Shown piece by piece: positions 1 to 6,335 of a stretch of DNA of 28,270 bases (the first letter of the stretch is position 1; every line of letters begins with the position of its first letter). Both the position numbers and the translations under genes were made by a program. Origin of the DNA: DATLGB01 sp035540675 (GTDB lineage: Bacteria; Actinomycetota; Thermoleophilia; Solirubrobacterales; Solirubrobacteraceae); NCBI GenBank assembly GCA_035540675.1, contig DATLGB010000009.1:1-28270 (forward strand). The letters run 5' to 3'. A model generated the notes under the pieces. It saw only the letters and a list, made by a program, of their open reading frames with translations. It did not search any database and was not told where the DNA came from.

Positions 1-150
1 GACCACGACGCGGTCGTAGCCGCGCTCGAGCAGCTCGTCGGCCGTCGCGGCGTCGTTGCGGATCGTCTCGAGCTCGCAGCCCGCCTCGCCGAGGAACTGG
101 ACGAGGTTGTACGTGAACGAGTCGTAGTTGTCGACCATCAGCACGCGCAT
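1..150 (-). CDS. trpG: Anthranilate synthase glutamine amidotransferase component (partial, N-terminus only)
   Basis: The minus strand from the ATG at 150 runs open to the window edge for 50 codons. It begins MRVLMVDNYDSFTYNLVQFL, the characteristic N-terminus of class I glutamine amidotransferases of the TrpG/PabA type (VDNYDSFTYNL). The family supplies ammonia from glutamine to TrpE (anthranilate) or PabB (aminodeoxychorismate). The catalytic Cys-His-Glu triad lies outside the window. Whether it acts in tryptophan or folate synthesis cannot be settled from the N-terminus, because many bacteria use one amphibolic subunit; trpE about 1.3 kb away on the same strand favours TrpG. A box TAGAGT (complement of 162-167) lies 11 nt before the ATG and predicts a leaderless transcript. 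Confidence 0.9.
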   Translation of the reverse strand, partial: MRVLMVDNYDSFTYNLVQFLGEAGCELETIRNDAATADELLERGYDRVVV

Positions 151-161
151 CGCCGTCCGGG

Positions 162-171
162 ACTCTAGGCT
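162..171. promoter_or_regulatory. Overlapping divergent -10 boxes for trpG and the CHAP gene
   Basis: The minus-strand reading of 162-167 is TAGAGT, 11 nt before the trpG ATG at 150. The plus-strand reading of 166-171 is TAGGCT, 7 nt before the GTG at 179. The two boxes share the TA at 166-167. Both distances would put the transcription start at or near the start codon. No clear -35 is visible on either side. This is inference from sequence pattern. Confidence 0.5.
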
Positions 172-178
172 CCGCGGG

Positions 179-700
179 GTGCGCCGGCGGATGGGTCTGT
201 TGCTCGTGGGCGGCGCCTTGCTGTTGCCCGCGGGCCCTTCCGCGCGCGCGGCCGGCCCCGACGTGCGCTGGGCGGAGCGCCAGGCCGGGCTGCGCGAGAC
301 CGGCACCACGAACTGCTCGCGCACGATCAACCGCTGGGTGCGCGCGATGGGCCTGCGCGTGCCGCCGTGCCGGCCGTGGTGCGGCGCCTTCGTGCACCAG
401 GCGTTCCTGCGCCGCGGCGTGCGCCTGTCGTCGCGGCTGATCGACCCGGACCGCACGTACGACGACATCGTCGCCGGGCGCCGCGGCCTGCGCCGGATCC
501 CGGTCCGCTCCGTGCGCCGCGGCGACCTCGTGCTGTTCCGGTTCCGGGCGGGCGTGCGCGCGTCGCACGTGGAGATCGTCCGCGGACGGCCGGGCCCCGA
601 CGGCCGCGTGCCGGTGGTGGGCGGCAACGTCTCGCACCGCGTCGAGCTCAACCGGCGCGGCCTGCAGTACGTGGTCATCGCGGCGCGCGTCACCGGCTAG
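179..700 (+). CDS. Secreted CHAP/amidase-like cysteine hydrolase
   Basis: A 173-residue protein probably exported and acting on peptidoglycan. The N-terminus reads MRRRMGLLLVGGALLLPAG, a basic n-region and hydrophobic core followed by Ala-rich residues (SARAAG), which fits a signal peptide cut near residue 26. The mature part has the CHAP/NlpC-like layout: nucleophile Cys68 in PWCGAFV, His130 in ASHVEIV, and Asn150 in GGNVSHRVEL as the likely third residue. Cys46 and Cys64 could form a disulfide. CHAP enzymes cleave peptidoglycan as amidases or endopeptidases; the bond cut here cannot be told. GTG 179 is chosen because a TAGGCT box ends 7 nt upstream and it keeps the Arg-rich n-region; ATG 191 is the alternative. 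An earlier TTG at 128 would lie inside trpG. The gene is a lone unit, divergent from trpG and convergent with DUF2277. Confidence 0.8.
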   Translation: MRRRMGLLLVGGALLLPAGPSARAAGPDVRWAERQAGLRETGTTNCSRTINRWVRAMGLRVPPCRPWCGAFVHQAFLRRGVRLSSRLIDPDRTYDDIVAGRRGLRRIPVRSVRRGDLVLFRFRAGVRASHVEIVRGRPGPDGRVPVVGGNVSHRVELNRRGLQYVVIAARVTG

Positions 701-717
701 CGCGACCCGAACCAGGC

Positions 718-877
718 GCGAGGGGTCAGACCCCTCGCTCCAGACGCGAACCCGTCACCAGCCCCGCCCGCGCGCCACGTGGTGCGGGTTGTCGCGCCGG
801 AGACGGCGTTTGCCGCACCACCGCCGTCCGCGGCGCGGGTGGTGACGGGAACTCCGCGCCCAGGGTCAGATCCTCGC
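718..877. repeat. Large imperfect palindrome: inverted pair of ~70-nt units
   Basis: The left arm runs from GCGAGGGGTCAGACCCCT (718-735) through CCCGTCACCA (751-760) to GTGGTGCGG (779-787). The right arm, read on the minus strand from 877, gives the same series: GCGAGG, a TCTGACCC core, CCCGTCACCA (complement of 840-849) and GTGGTGCGG meeting its partner at 813-821. The two central matches share one symmetry centre near 800; the outer match is offset by a few indels. The left unit also holds its own 21-nt near-perfect palindrome (718-738). The layout resembles paired REP/BIME elements and could end transcription from both flanking convergent genes. Confidence 0.75.
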
Positions 878-892
878 TGCACTCTTGCAGCG
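875..892. repeat. Small stem-loop
   Basis: CGCTGCA (875-881), loop CTCT, then TGCAGCG (886-892): a 7-bp perfect stem at the right edge of the inverted-pair element. No T-run follows on either strand, so a terminator role is only possible, not shown. Confidence 0.45.
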
Positions 893-931
893 GCGCAACC
901 CGTCCGCGCGCCGTCGCGCGCGCCGCCACGG

Positions 932-1030
932 CGCCCACGACGCCGCCGCGGCGGCGGCAGCCCCCGGCACGTCCCCCTCGTGCGCGAAGCGCGTGCCGGG
1001 GCTGCCGTCCTGCCGCGCGGGGAGCGCGAC
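932..1030 (+). repeat. Dispersed ~100-bp intergenic repeat, copy 1
   Basis: Matches 24461-24562 in the same orientation almost base for base, with a few substitutions and short indels. Shared blocks include GGCGGCGGCAGCCCCCGGCA, GTGCGCGAAGCGCGTG and GCCGTCCTGCCGC. Copy 1 folds: GGCAG plus CCCCCGGCACG (956-971) pairs with CGTGCCGGGGCTGCC (992-1006), allowing one bulge. The loop contains a smaller CGCGAAGCGCG hairpin. The copy lies 79 nt past the stop of the minus-strand DUF2277 gene. Confidence 0.75.
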
Positions 1031-1059
1031 GCCGGCGAAGCGCGCGCACGAACGTCGAC

Positions 1060-1082
1060 TTCGTCGGCCTATGGCCGACAAA
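1060..1082. repeat. Hairpin with TTCNTCGGC/GCCGANNAA skeleton, copy 1
   Basis: TTCGTCGGC CTATG GCCGACAAA: GTCGGCC (1063-1069) pairs with GGCCGAC (1073-1079), and the stem can extend past one mismatch. The minus-strand DUF2277 gene ends 26 nt away, so this is a candidate terminator without a U-tract. The hairpin at 24380-24414 has the same skeleton. Confidence 0.5.
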
Positions 1083-1108
1083 CCCGACGCTCGGCGCCGG
1101 CGAGCGAA

Positions 1109-1378
1109 CTAGGCGGCGAAGCGCTTCGCCGACCGCTCGCGCGCCCGGGCCGCCTCGACCTCGCGGTCCTTGGGCGGCGCGTTGCTCACCAGCGACGCCA
1201 GCAGCTCGCGCGACGTCTCGGCGACGGCGTCCACCGCTCGCTCGAAGGCGGCGGCGTTCGCCTGCGAAGGCTTGGTGAACCCGCTGATCTTGCGCACGTA
1301 CTGCAGCGCGGCGGCGCGGACCTCGTCCTCGGTGGCCGGCGGCTCGAAGTTGTGGAGGGTGCGGATGTTCCGGCACAT
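1109..1378 (-). CDS. DUF2277 family protein
   Basis: An 89-residue protein opening MCRNIRTLHNFEPPATEDEV, the hallmark N-terminus of the DUF2277 family: an invariant Cys at position 2, then RNI..L.NF.PPAT..E. It continues through ISGF.KPS, also typical. The family is small, cytosolic, alpha-helical and of unknown function; the early Cys and acidic/basic helices suggest binding, but no activity is established. Length is normal for the family. It lies 26 nt past the trpE stop on the same strand. A TAGGCT box (complement of 1385-1390) 6 nt before its ATG suggests it can also be transcribed alone. The gene ends in the repeat-rich stretch below 1109. Confidence 0.85.
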   Translation of the reverse strand: MCRNIRTLHNFEPPATEDEVRAAALQYVRKISGFTKPSQANAAAFERAVDAVAETSRELLASLVSNAPPKDREVEAARARERSAKRFAA

Positions 1379-1384
1379 GCGCCG

Positions 1385-1390
1385 AGCCTA
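1385..1390 (-). promoter_or_regulatory. -10-like box of the DUF2277 gene
   Basis: TAGGCT on the minus strand, 6 nt before the ATG at 1378, in the short gap after the trpE stop. It is the same hexamer as the box before the CHAP gene. The prediction is a leaderless transcript; there is no recognisable -35. Confidence 0.35.
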
Positions 1391-1404
1391 CCGCCGGCAC
1401 CCGG

Positions 1405-2883
1405 CTACGACCACTCGGGCTGGCGCACCGCGAGCTCGATCGCGCGCACGACGCCGCGCGCCTTGGCGCGCGACTCCTCGTACTCGTAGTCCGGGCGCGC
1501 GTCGGCGACGGTCCCGCCGCCGGCCTGGATGTGCGCCCGCCCGTCCTTGCAGACCACGGTCCGGATGCAGATGCACGTGTCCAGGTCGCCCGTGTAGGAG
1601 AGGTAGCCGACGGCGCCGCCGTAGGCGCCGCGCTTGACCGGCTCGAGCTCCTCGATGATCTCCATCGCGCGGACCTTGGGCGCGCCGGAGAGCGTCCCCG
1701 CGGGCAGCACCGAGCGCAGCGCGTCCACCGCCCGCACGTCCTCGCGCAGGCGGCCGGCGACCGACGAGACGATGTGGATCACGTGCGAGTAGGTCTCGAC
1801 GGCCATGAACGTCTCCACCTCGACGGAGCCGTACTCGCACACGCGCCCGAGGTCGTTGCGGCCGAGGTCGACGAGCATCACGTGCTCGGCGCGCTCCTTC
1901 TCGTCGGCCAGCAGCTCCTCGGCGATGCGCAGGTCCTCGTCGGCGTCCGCGCCCCGGCGGCGGGTCCCGGCGATCGGCCGCGTGGACGCGCGGCGGCCGG
2001 CCACGGTCAGCAGCGGCTCGGGCGACGCGCCGACGATCTGGAAGTCCTCGAAGTCCAGGAAGTACATGTACGGGGACGGGTTGACCGCGCGCAGGCCGCG
2101 GTAGATCGAGAACGGCTCCACCGGGACCTCGGCCGTCCAGCGCTGCGACGGGACCACCTGGAAGGCGTCGCCGGCGTGGACGTACTCGATGATCCGCGCG
2201 ACCATCGCCTCGAACGCCTCGCGCGGCAGGTTGGACTCCCAGGCGGGCTCGGGCCGCTCGGCGATCGGCTCGGCCGGCCGCGGCAGCGGCCCGGCCAGGC
2301 GCTCTCGCACCTCGCGGATGGCCTCGACGGCGCGCGCGTAGCCGGCGTCGACGTCGTCGGCGTCGACGTTGGCCAGCACGGTCGTCGTGTGCTTGAGGTG
2401 GTCGAACGCCACGAGCACGTCGGAGAGCATCAGCGCCATGTCCGGGAGGCCGACCGGGTCCGGGTTGGGCCCCGGCAGGCGCTCGACCGCGCGCACGCAG
2501 TCGTAGCCGAAGAAGCCGACCGCGCCGCCGGCGAACGGCGGCAGGTCGGTTCGCTGCGCCTGGCGATGGCGCGCGACCGCCTCGGCCGCCAGCGCGTACG
2601 GGTCCCCGTCGTCGCCCAGCGACCAGCGCAGCACCGACCGCGGCTTGTAGCCGATGAACGACCAGCGCCCGACGCGCTGACCCTGCTCGGCCGACTCGAG
2701 CAGGAACGCCGGCCCAGCGCCGCGCAGCTTCAGGAACGCCGATACGGGCGTCTCGGTGTCCTCGATCACCGTCTGGGTGATCGGGATCAGCTCGTGGTCG
2801 CCGCTGGCCGCCAGCGCCCGCACCTCCTCGAGCGACGGGCTGATGACGCCCGTCAGCGCGAGCAGGTCAGCGGCGACGGCCAT
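1405..2883 (-). CDS. trpE: Anthranilate synthase component I
   Basis: A 492-residue cytosolic enzyme converting chorismate plus ammonia (from TrpG) to anthranilate, the first committed step to tryptophan. The N-terminal domain carries the feedback motif LLES (61-64) followed by GRWSFIG, where tryptophan binds in the family. The chorismate-binding domain shows GDAFQVVPSQR (238-248), NPSPYMYFL, PIAGTRRRG (303-311), HVMLVDLGRND (334-344), PAGTLSGAPKVRAMEII (394-410) and IQAGGGTVAD (452-461). Nothing essential appears missing. The start ATG at 2883 lies inside the end of hisIE (17-nt overlap), so translation is probably coupled to hisIE and the two share a message. Its usual partner trpG is in a separate unit about 1.3 kb downstream, past the convergent CHAP gene. 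Confidence 0.96.
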   Translation of the reverse strand: MAVAADLLALTGVISPSLEEVRALAASGDHELIPITQTVIEDTETPVSAFLKLRGAGPAFLLESAEQGQRVGRWSFIGYKPRSVLRWSLGDDGDPYALAAEAVARHRQAQRTDLPPFAGGAVGFFGYDCVRAVERLPGPNPDPVGLPDMALMLSDVLVAFDHLKHTTTVLANVDADDVDAGYARAVEAIREVRERLAGPLPRPAEPIAERPEPAWESNLPREAFEAMVARIIEYVHAGDAFQVVPSQRWTAEVPVEPFSIYRGLRAVNPSPYMYFLDFEDFQIVGASPEPLLTVAGRRASTRPIAGTRRRGADADEDLRIAEELLADEKERAEHVMLVDLGRNDLGRVCEYGSVEVETFMAVETYSHVIHIVSSVAGRLREDVRAVDALRSVLPAGTLSGAPKVRAMEIIEELEPVKRGAYGGAVGYLSYTGDLDTCICIRTVVCKDGRAHIQAGGGTVADARPDYEYEESRAKARGVVRAIELAVRQPEWS

Positions 2884-3481
2884 TGAGGACCTCGGCGGCG
2901 TCGGCCAGCGACAGGCCGCGCCCGCGCAGCAGGACCGCCAGGTGGTACAGGACGTCGGCGGCCTCTTCGGCCACCCGCTCGTCGCTCTCCTCGCGGGCGG
3001 CGCGCGTGACCTCCTCGGCCTCCTCGCGCACCTTCTCCCCCACGAGCGCCGGGTCGGCCAGCAGCCGCGCGGTGTAGGACGCGCCGGTGTCGCCGGCGGC
3101 GGCGCGGGCGGCCACCGTCCGCTCGAGCACCGGCAGCGCCTCGTGCGGCGCGGGCGGCTCCAGCTCGCCCGTGAAGAAGCAGGTCCGCTCGCCGGTGTGG
3201 CAGGCGGGCCCCGCCGGCTCGACCAGCGCGAGCACGGCATCGGCGTCGCAGTCGATCCGCAGCGCGCGGACGGTCTGGGTGTTGCCCGACGTCGCGCCCT
3301 TGTGCCAGAGCTCGCCGCGCGACCGGCTCCACAGGTGCAGCTCGCCCGTCGCGCGCGTGCGCTCGAGCGCCTGCTCGTTCATGTAGGCCAGCGTCAGGAC
3401 CTCGCCGGAGCGCCAGTCCTGCACGACCACCGGCACCAGGCCGTTCGCGTCGTAGCGGGGGCTGACGGCGTCGCCGGGCAT
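2867..3481 (-). CDS. hisIE: Bifunctional phosphoribosyl-AMP cyclohydrolase / phosphoribosyl-ATP pyrophosphatase
   Basis: A 204-residue fusion catalysing steps 2 and 3 of histidine synthesis: PR-ATP is hydrolysed to PR-AMP (HisE part), then the adenine ring is opened (HisI part). HisI occupies about residues 1-105, with LAYMNEQAL (31-39), LWSRSRGELWHKG, TSGNTQ and the metal-binding cysteines Cys78 (DCD), Cys94 (ACHTG) and Cys101 (TCF). HisE fills about 115-204, with the acidic EKVREEAEEV helix and EEAADVLYHL. HisIE fusions are well known, although many actinobacteria keep the two separate. The ATG at 3481 is preceded by TACAAT (complement of 3491-3496) at 9 nt, which predicts a leaderless mRNA. 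The last 17 nt overlap trpE. Confidence 0.95.
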   Translation of the reverse strand: MPGDAVSPRYDANGLVPVVVQDWRSGEVLTLAYMNEQALERTRATGELHLWSRSRGELWHKGATSGNTQTVRALRIDCDADAVLALVEPAGPACHTGERTCFFTGELEPPAPHEALPVLERTVAARAAAGDTGASYTARLLADPALVGEKVREEAEEVTRAAREESDERVAEEAADVLYHLAVLLRGRGLSLADAAEVLNGRRR

Positions 3482-3490
3482 GGGCGGGCG

Positions 3491-3500
3491 ATTGTAGGTT
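3491..3500. promoter_or_regulatory. Overlapping divergent -10 boxes for hisIE and the MDR reductase
   Basis: ATTGTAGGTT reads as TACAAT on the minus strand (5 of 6 to TATAAT), 9 nt before the hisIE ATG. It also gives TAGGTT on the plus strand (3495-3500), 7 nt before the ATG at 3508. The boxes share the TA at 3495-3496. Only 26 nt separate the two start codons, so both messages are expected to be nearly or fully leaderless. Confidence 0.6.
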
Positions 3501-3507
3501 GCCCCTC

Positions 3508-4449
3508 ATGCGAGCCGCGATCGTGCGCGAGTACGGCGCCGTCCCCGCCGTGGACGATTTCGAGGACCCCCGGCCGGCCGACGCGCAGGTGGTCGCCGAG
3601 GTGACCGCCGCCGGGCTGAACCCGATCGACCTGCGGATTGCGTCCGGCACCCTCGCGGCGCGGCGGCCCGGCCTGCCCTACGTGGCCGGCGGCGAGGGGA
3701 TCGCCCGGCTGCCCGACGGGCGCCGCGTGTACTTCGACCAGACCGTCAAGCCGTACGGCGCGTTCGCCGAGCGCGTGCTGCTGGAGGGCGGCCACGGCGT
3801 CGAGGTGCCCGACGGCGTCGAGGACGCGCACGCCGTCTGCTACGGCATCGCCGGCCTCGCCGCGTGGCTGTCGCTGGACCGGCGCGCGCAGGTCCGCGGC
3901 GGCGAGACGGTCCTGATCCTGGGCGCCAGCGGCGTGGTCGGGCTGATCGGCGTGCAGGCGGCCCGGCTGCTGGGCGCGGGGCGCGTCGTCGCCGCCGCGC
4001 GCAGCGACGAGGGGCTCGAGCGCGCGCGCGAGCGCGGCGCCGACGCCACCGTCCGCCTGCAGGGCTCCGTCGCGGACCTGGCCGAGGCGTTCGAGGAGGC
4101 CGCGGGCGGGCAGGTGGACGTCGTCCTCGATCCGCTGTGGGGCGAGCCGGCGGCCGCCGCGCTCGAGGCGCTCGGCTTCCGCGGCCGGCTCGTCCAGCTC
4201 GGGCAGTCGGCCGGGGCCGAGGCGACGCTGGCGTCGGCCTCCATCCGCTTCAAGGAGGTCGAGATCCTCGGCCACACGAACTTCGCCGCGCCGCCCGCGG
4301 TGCGCGCGGAGGCGCTGCAGCGGATGTGGCGCCACGCGGCGGCCGGCGAGCTGCGCGCCGACTACGAGACGGTCGCGCTCGACGCCGCCGGCGACGCCTG
4401 GCGGCGCCAGTCCGAGAGCCCGAACACCAAGCTCGTGCTGGTGCCCTGA
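3508..4449 (+). CDS. Zinc-independent medium-chain dehydrogenase/reductase (quinone oxidoreductase-like)
   Basis: A 313-residue NAD(P)H-dependent reductase of the MDR superfamily. The N-terminal GroES-like half has the MDR signature around GLNPIDLRIASG and PYVAGGEGIA. The Rossmann half has ILGASGVVGLIGVQAAR, the nucleotide-binding glycine motif of this branch, followed by VVAAARSDEGLERARERGAD. The family C-terminus is present (NTKLVLVP). The zinc ligands of alcohol dehydrogenases are not visible, so quinone/enone reduction is more likely than alcohol oxidation; the substrate is unknown. ATG 3508 is chosen because TAGGTT sits 7 nt upstream; a TTG at 3499 would overlap that box. It is a single gene divergent from hisIE. 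Its last 88 nt run antisense to the end of the FAD reductase gene. Confidence 0.85.
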   Translation: MRAAIVREYGAVPAVDDFEDPRPADAQVVAEVTAAGLNPIDLRIASGTLAARRPGLPYVAGGEGIARLPDGRRVYFDQTVKPYGAFAERVLLEGGHGVEVPDGVEDAHAVCYGIAGLAAWLSLDRRAQVRGGETVLILGASGVVGLIGVQAARLLGAGRVVAAARSDEGLERARERGADATVRLQGSVADLAEAFEEAAGGQVDVVLDPLWGEPAAAALEALGFRGRLVQLGQSAGAEATLASASIRFKEVEILGHTNFAAPPAVRAEALQRMWRHAAAGELRADYETVALDAAGDAWRRQSESPNTKLVLVP

Positions 4450-5537
4450 GCCGCGAAGGCCGGATCGGCCTGGCGCAGGTACCACGCGAAGGCGCGCCGG
4501 CACGGCCGCTCGCGCCCGACCACCGACAGCAGCGCCGCCAGCGCCCGCGGCGGCAGCCGCGGGACCGCCCACTGCAGCGCGTAGGCGAGCTCGAAGGCGG
4601 GCCGGTGCGCCGCGCTGAAGCGCCCGTAGCGCTCGAGCGCCGCCTCGGCCGTGCGCTCCCCCGCCAGCACCGCCCGCAGCTCGCGCCCGCAGGCGATGCC
4701 GAAGTAGAACGCCGTCCGGATCCCCTCGCCCGACAGCGGGAAGCAGTGCCCCGCGCTGTCGCCGGCGAAGAACACGCCGTCCTCGGCCGCCGCGCGCAGC
4801 CGGTGCGGGAACCAGTTGCCCTGATAGCGGACGGGCGGCCGCCCGACGCGCCGCGCGATCTCCCGCGTCGGCTCCTTGACGTGGTGGCGCGGCTCGTAGG
4901 AGCCGACGCCGACCCGCTGCTCGCCCTCGGCCGGCACGCTCCAGGCGTAGCCGTAGCGGACGAGCGACCGGTCGACCCACACGTCGAGGTCGCGGCCGCC
5001 GCCGTCGGGATGGACCTCGAGCCCGCGGGAGATCGCCGCCTCGGGCGGCTGGACGTTGTCGCCCGGCCCGAGCACCCGGCGCCACCCGAGCGCGTCGACG
5101 ATCAGCGGCGCGGTCAGCGTGCCGCGGTCGGTGTGCACGACGCGGCCCTCGCGGCGGTCGACCTTGGCGATCTCGAAGCGCGCGTCGCCGCACTGCTCCC
5201 ACAGCGCGTGGCACAGCTCGCGGTAGTCGAAGCTCGACCACGACCAGGGCAGCCGCATCCGCGTCGTCCCGTGCGGCGTGTGGAAGGCCATGCACGGGAT
5301 CTCCTGCCGGATCGCCCGCTCGACGCCCATCGCGCGCAGCCACGGCGTCGGCGCCGCGCACGCCGAGGTCTGGCGCTCGCCGATCTCGTAGCGGTCGACC
5401 ACGAGCACGTCGGCGCCCGCGCCGGCGAGCTCGCGCGCGACCGCCAGCCCCGCGAACGAGGCGCCGCAGATCAGCACGTCGGCGCGGGCGTCGAGCCGCG
5501 TGCGCTCGTCGCCGCGCAGCGTCGCGCGGCGCGTCAC
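4362..5537 (-). CDS. FAD-dependent geranylgeranyl-reductase-family oxidoreductase
   Basis: A 391-residue flavoprotein. The Rossmann FAD site is ADVLICGASFAGLAVARELA (19-38; GxSxxG at 25-30) with an acidic strand end at VDRYE. The second FAD motif is FFAGDSAGHCFPLSGEGIRT (256-275), typical of the geranylgeranyl reductase/lycopene cyclase-like branch. Relatives reduce or cyclise isoprenoid chains; the exact substrate cannot be read. The start is a GTG at 5537 overlapping the stop of the upstream phytoene/squalene synthase (GTGA), so the two are almost certainly co-translated and act on the same isoprenoid. The last 29 or so residues (from about 363) are encoded antisense to the MDR reductase gene and look like a non-conserved tail. 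Confidence 0.82.
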   Translation of the reverse strand: MTRRATLRGDERTRLDARADVLICGASFAGLAVARELAGAGADVLVVDRYEIGERQTSACAAPTPWLRAMGVERAIRQEIPCMAFHTPHGTTRMRLPWSWSSFDYRELCHALWEQCGDARFEIAKVDRREGRVVHTDRGTLTAPLIVDALGWRRVLGPGDNVQPPEAAISRGLEVHPDGGGRDLDVWVDRSLVRYGYAWSVPAEGEQRVGVGSYEPRHHVKEPTREIARRVGRPPVRYQGNWFPHRLRAAAEDGVFFAGDSAGHCFPLSGEGIRTAFYFGIACGRELRAVLAGERTAEAALERYGRFSAAHRPAFELAYALQWAVPRLPPRALAALLSVVGRERPCRRAFAWYLRQADPAFAAQGTSTSLVFGLSDWRRQASPAASSATVS

Positions 5538-6325
5538 CGCAGCGCCCCGAGCGCGGCGCCCGCCACCGACCACGGCCGCGCCGCCGTGCTGCGGCGCAGC
5601 ACGTCGAAGTCGATCGCCTCGACGCGGTCGAGCACCGCCCGGTAGACGCCGCACGCCATGCGGATGCCCGGCCGCACGCGGGCGGGCGCGGCGGCCACCG
5701 CGGGCTCGCAGTCGTCGAACAGCGCGCGGGCCCGCACGACGCCGGCGGCGGCCGCCGCGCGCAGCTCGTCGTCGGTGATCCGCTCGACGGGGAGGTACAC
5801 CCGGCCGAGGTCGCGGTCCTCGCGCACGTCGCGCACGAAGTTGGCGAGCTGGAACGCCTGCCCGAGGCGCCCGAAGTCGGCGCGATGGCGCTCCGGCACC
5901 TCCAGCAGCGCGGCCATGATCCGGCCGACGGTGCCCGCCGACCCGTCCATGTAGGCGTCCAGCTCGTCCCACGTGCGGATCCGGACGGGCGCGCAGTCGA
6001 TGCGCATGGAGCCCATGTAGGTGTGCAGCTCGCCGAGCGGCAGCTCGTGCCGGTCGCCCGCGTGCACCAGCGCCCGCGCGATCGGGTGCGCCGGGCGCTC
6101 GAGCTCGGCCTCCCAGGCGTCGAGCGCGGCGCGGCGCGCCGAGGGATCCGGTGGCCGGCGCGGGCCGTCGACGATCTCGTCCGCGGTTCGGACGTAGCCG
6201 TACAGGGCATGCGTGGCGGGACGCTTGTCCGCCGGCAGGCGGCGCGTGGCCCAGTAGTAGGTCGGGTCGTGCCGGCGGTGCATCCGCCGGCAGGCGTCGT
6301 ACGCCGTGTGCAGGCCCTCGTCCAT
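5534..6325 (-). CDS. Phytoene/squalene synthase family protein
   Basis: A 263-residue head-to-head prenyl synthase that condenses two prenyl diphosphates (GGPP to phytoene, or FPP to squalene/hydroxysqualene) using Mg-bound Asp-rich motifs. It shows YYWATRRLPADKRPATHALY (23-42), first motif DEIVD (49-53), and second motif NFVRDVREDRDLGRVYLP (162-179). Length is slightly short for the family. The start is uncertain: ATG 6325 leaves a TAGGAT box 10 nt upstream and fits the family N-terminus (AYDACRRMHRRH); ATG 6337 would add four residues but overlaps that box. It is first in a two-gene unit with the FAD reductase and divergent from the ArsA ATPase. No GGPP synthase or desaturase is present in the window, so the end product is unknown. 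Confidence 0.87.
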   Translation of the reverse strand: MDEGLHTAYDACRRMHRRHDPTYYWATRRLPADKRPATHALYGYVRTADEIVDGPRRPPDPSARRAALDAWEAELERPAHPIARALVHAGDRHELPLGELHTYMGSMRIDCAPVRIRTWDELDAYMDGSAGTVGRIMAALLEVPERHRADFGRLGQAFQLANFVRDVREDRDLGRVYLPVERITDDELRAAAAAGVVRARALFDDCEPAVAAAPARVRPGIRMACGVYRAVLDRVEAIDFDVLRRSTAARPWSVAGAALGALR

Positions 6326-6335
6326 CCCAGCCGTC

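Larger units (their letters stand above)
701..1108. other. Gene-free 408-bp stretch between convergent genes, rich in hairpins and repeats
   Basis: I see no supportable gene here. In order it holds an inverted pair of about 70-nt units (718-877), a small hairpin (875-892), copy 1 of a roughly 100-bp repeat also found at 24461 (932-1030), and a hairpin at 1060-1082. Open frames crossing it are low-complexity Ala/Arg translations of the repeats and are not convincing proteins. Confidence 0.7.

Noticed and set aside
866..1081. Short open frames through the repeat region whose peptides resemble those at 24337-24582
   Set aside because: The peptide similarity is explained by the shared DNA repeat; composition is Ala/Arg low complexity and no promoter or start context supports translation.
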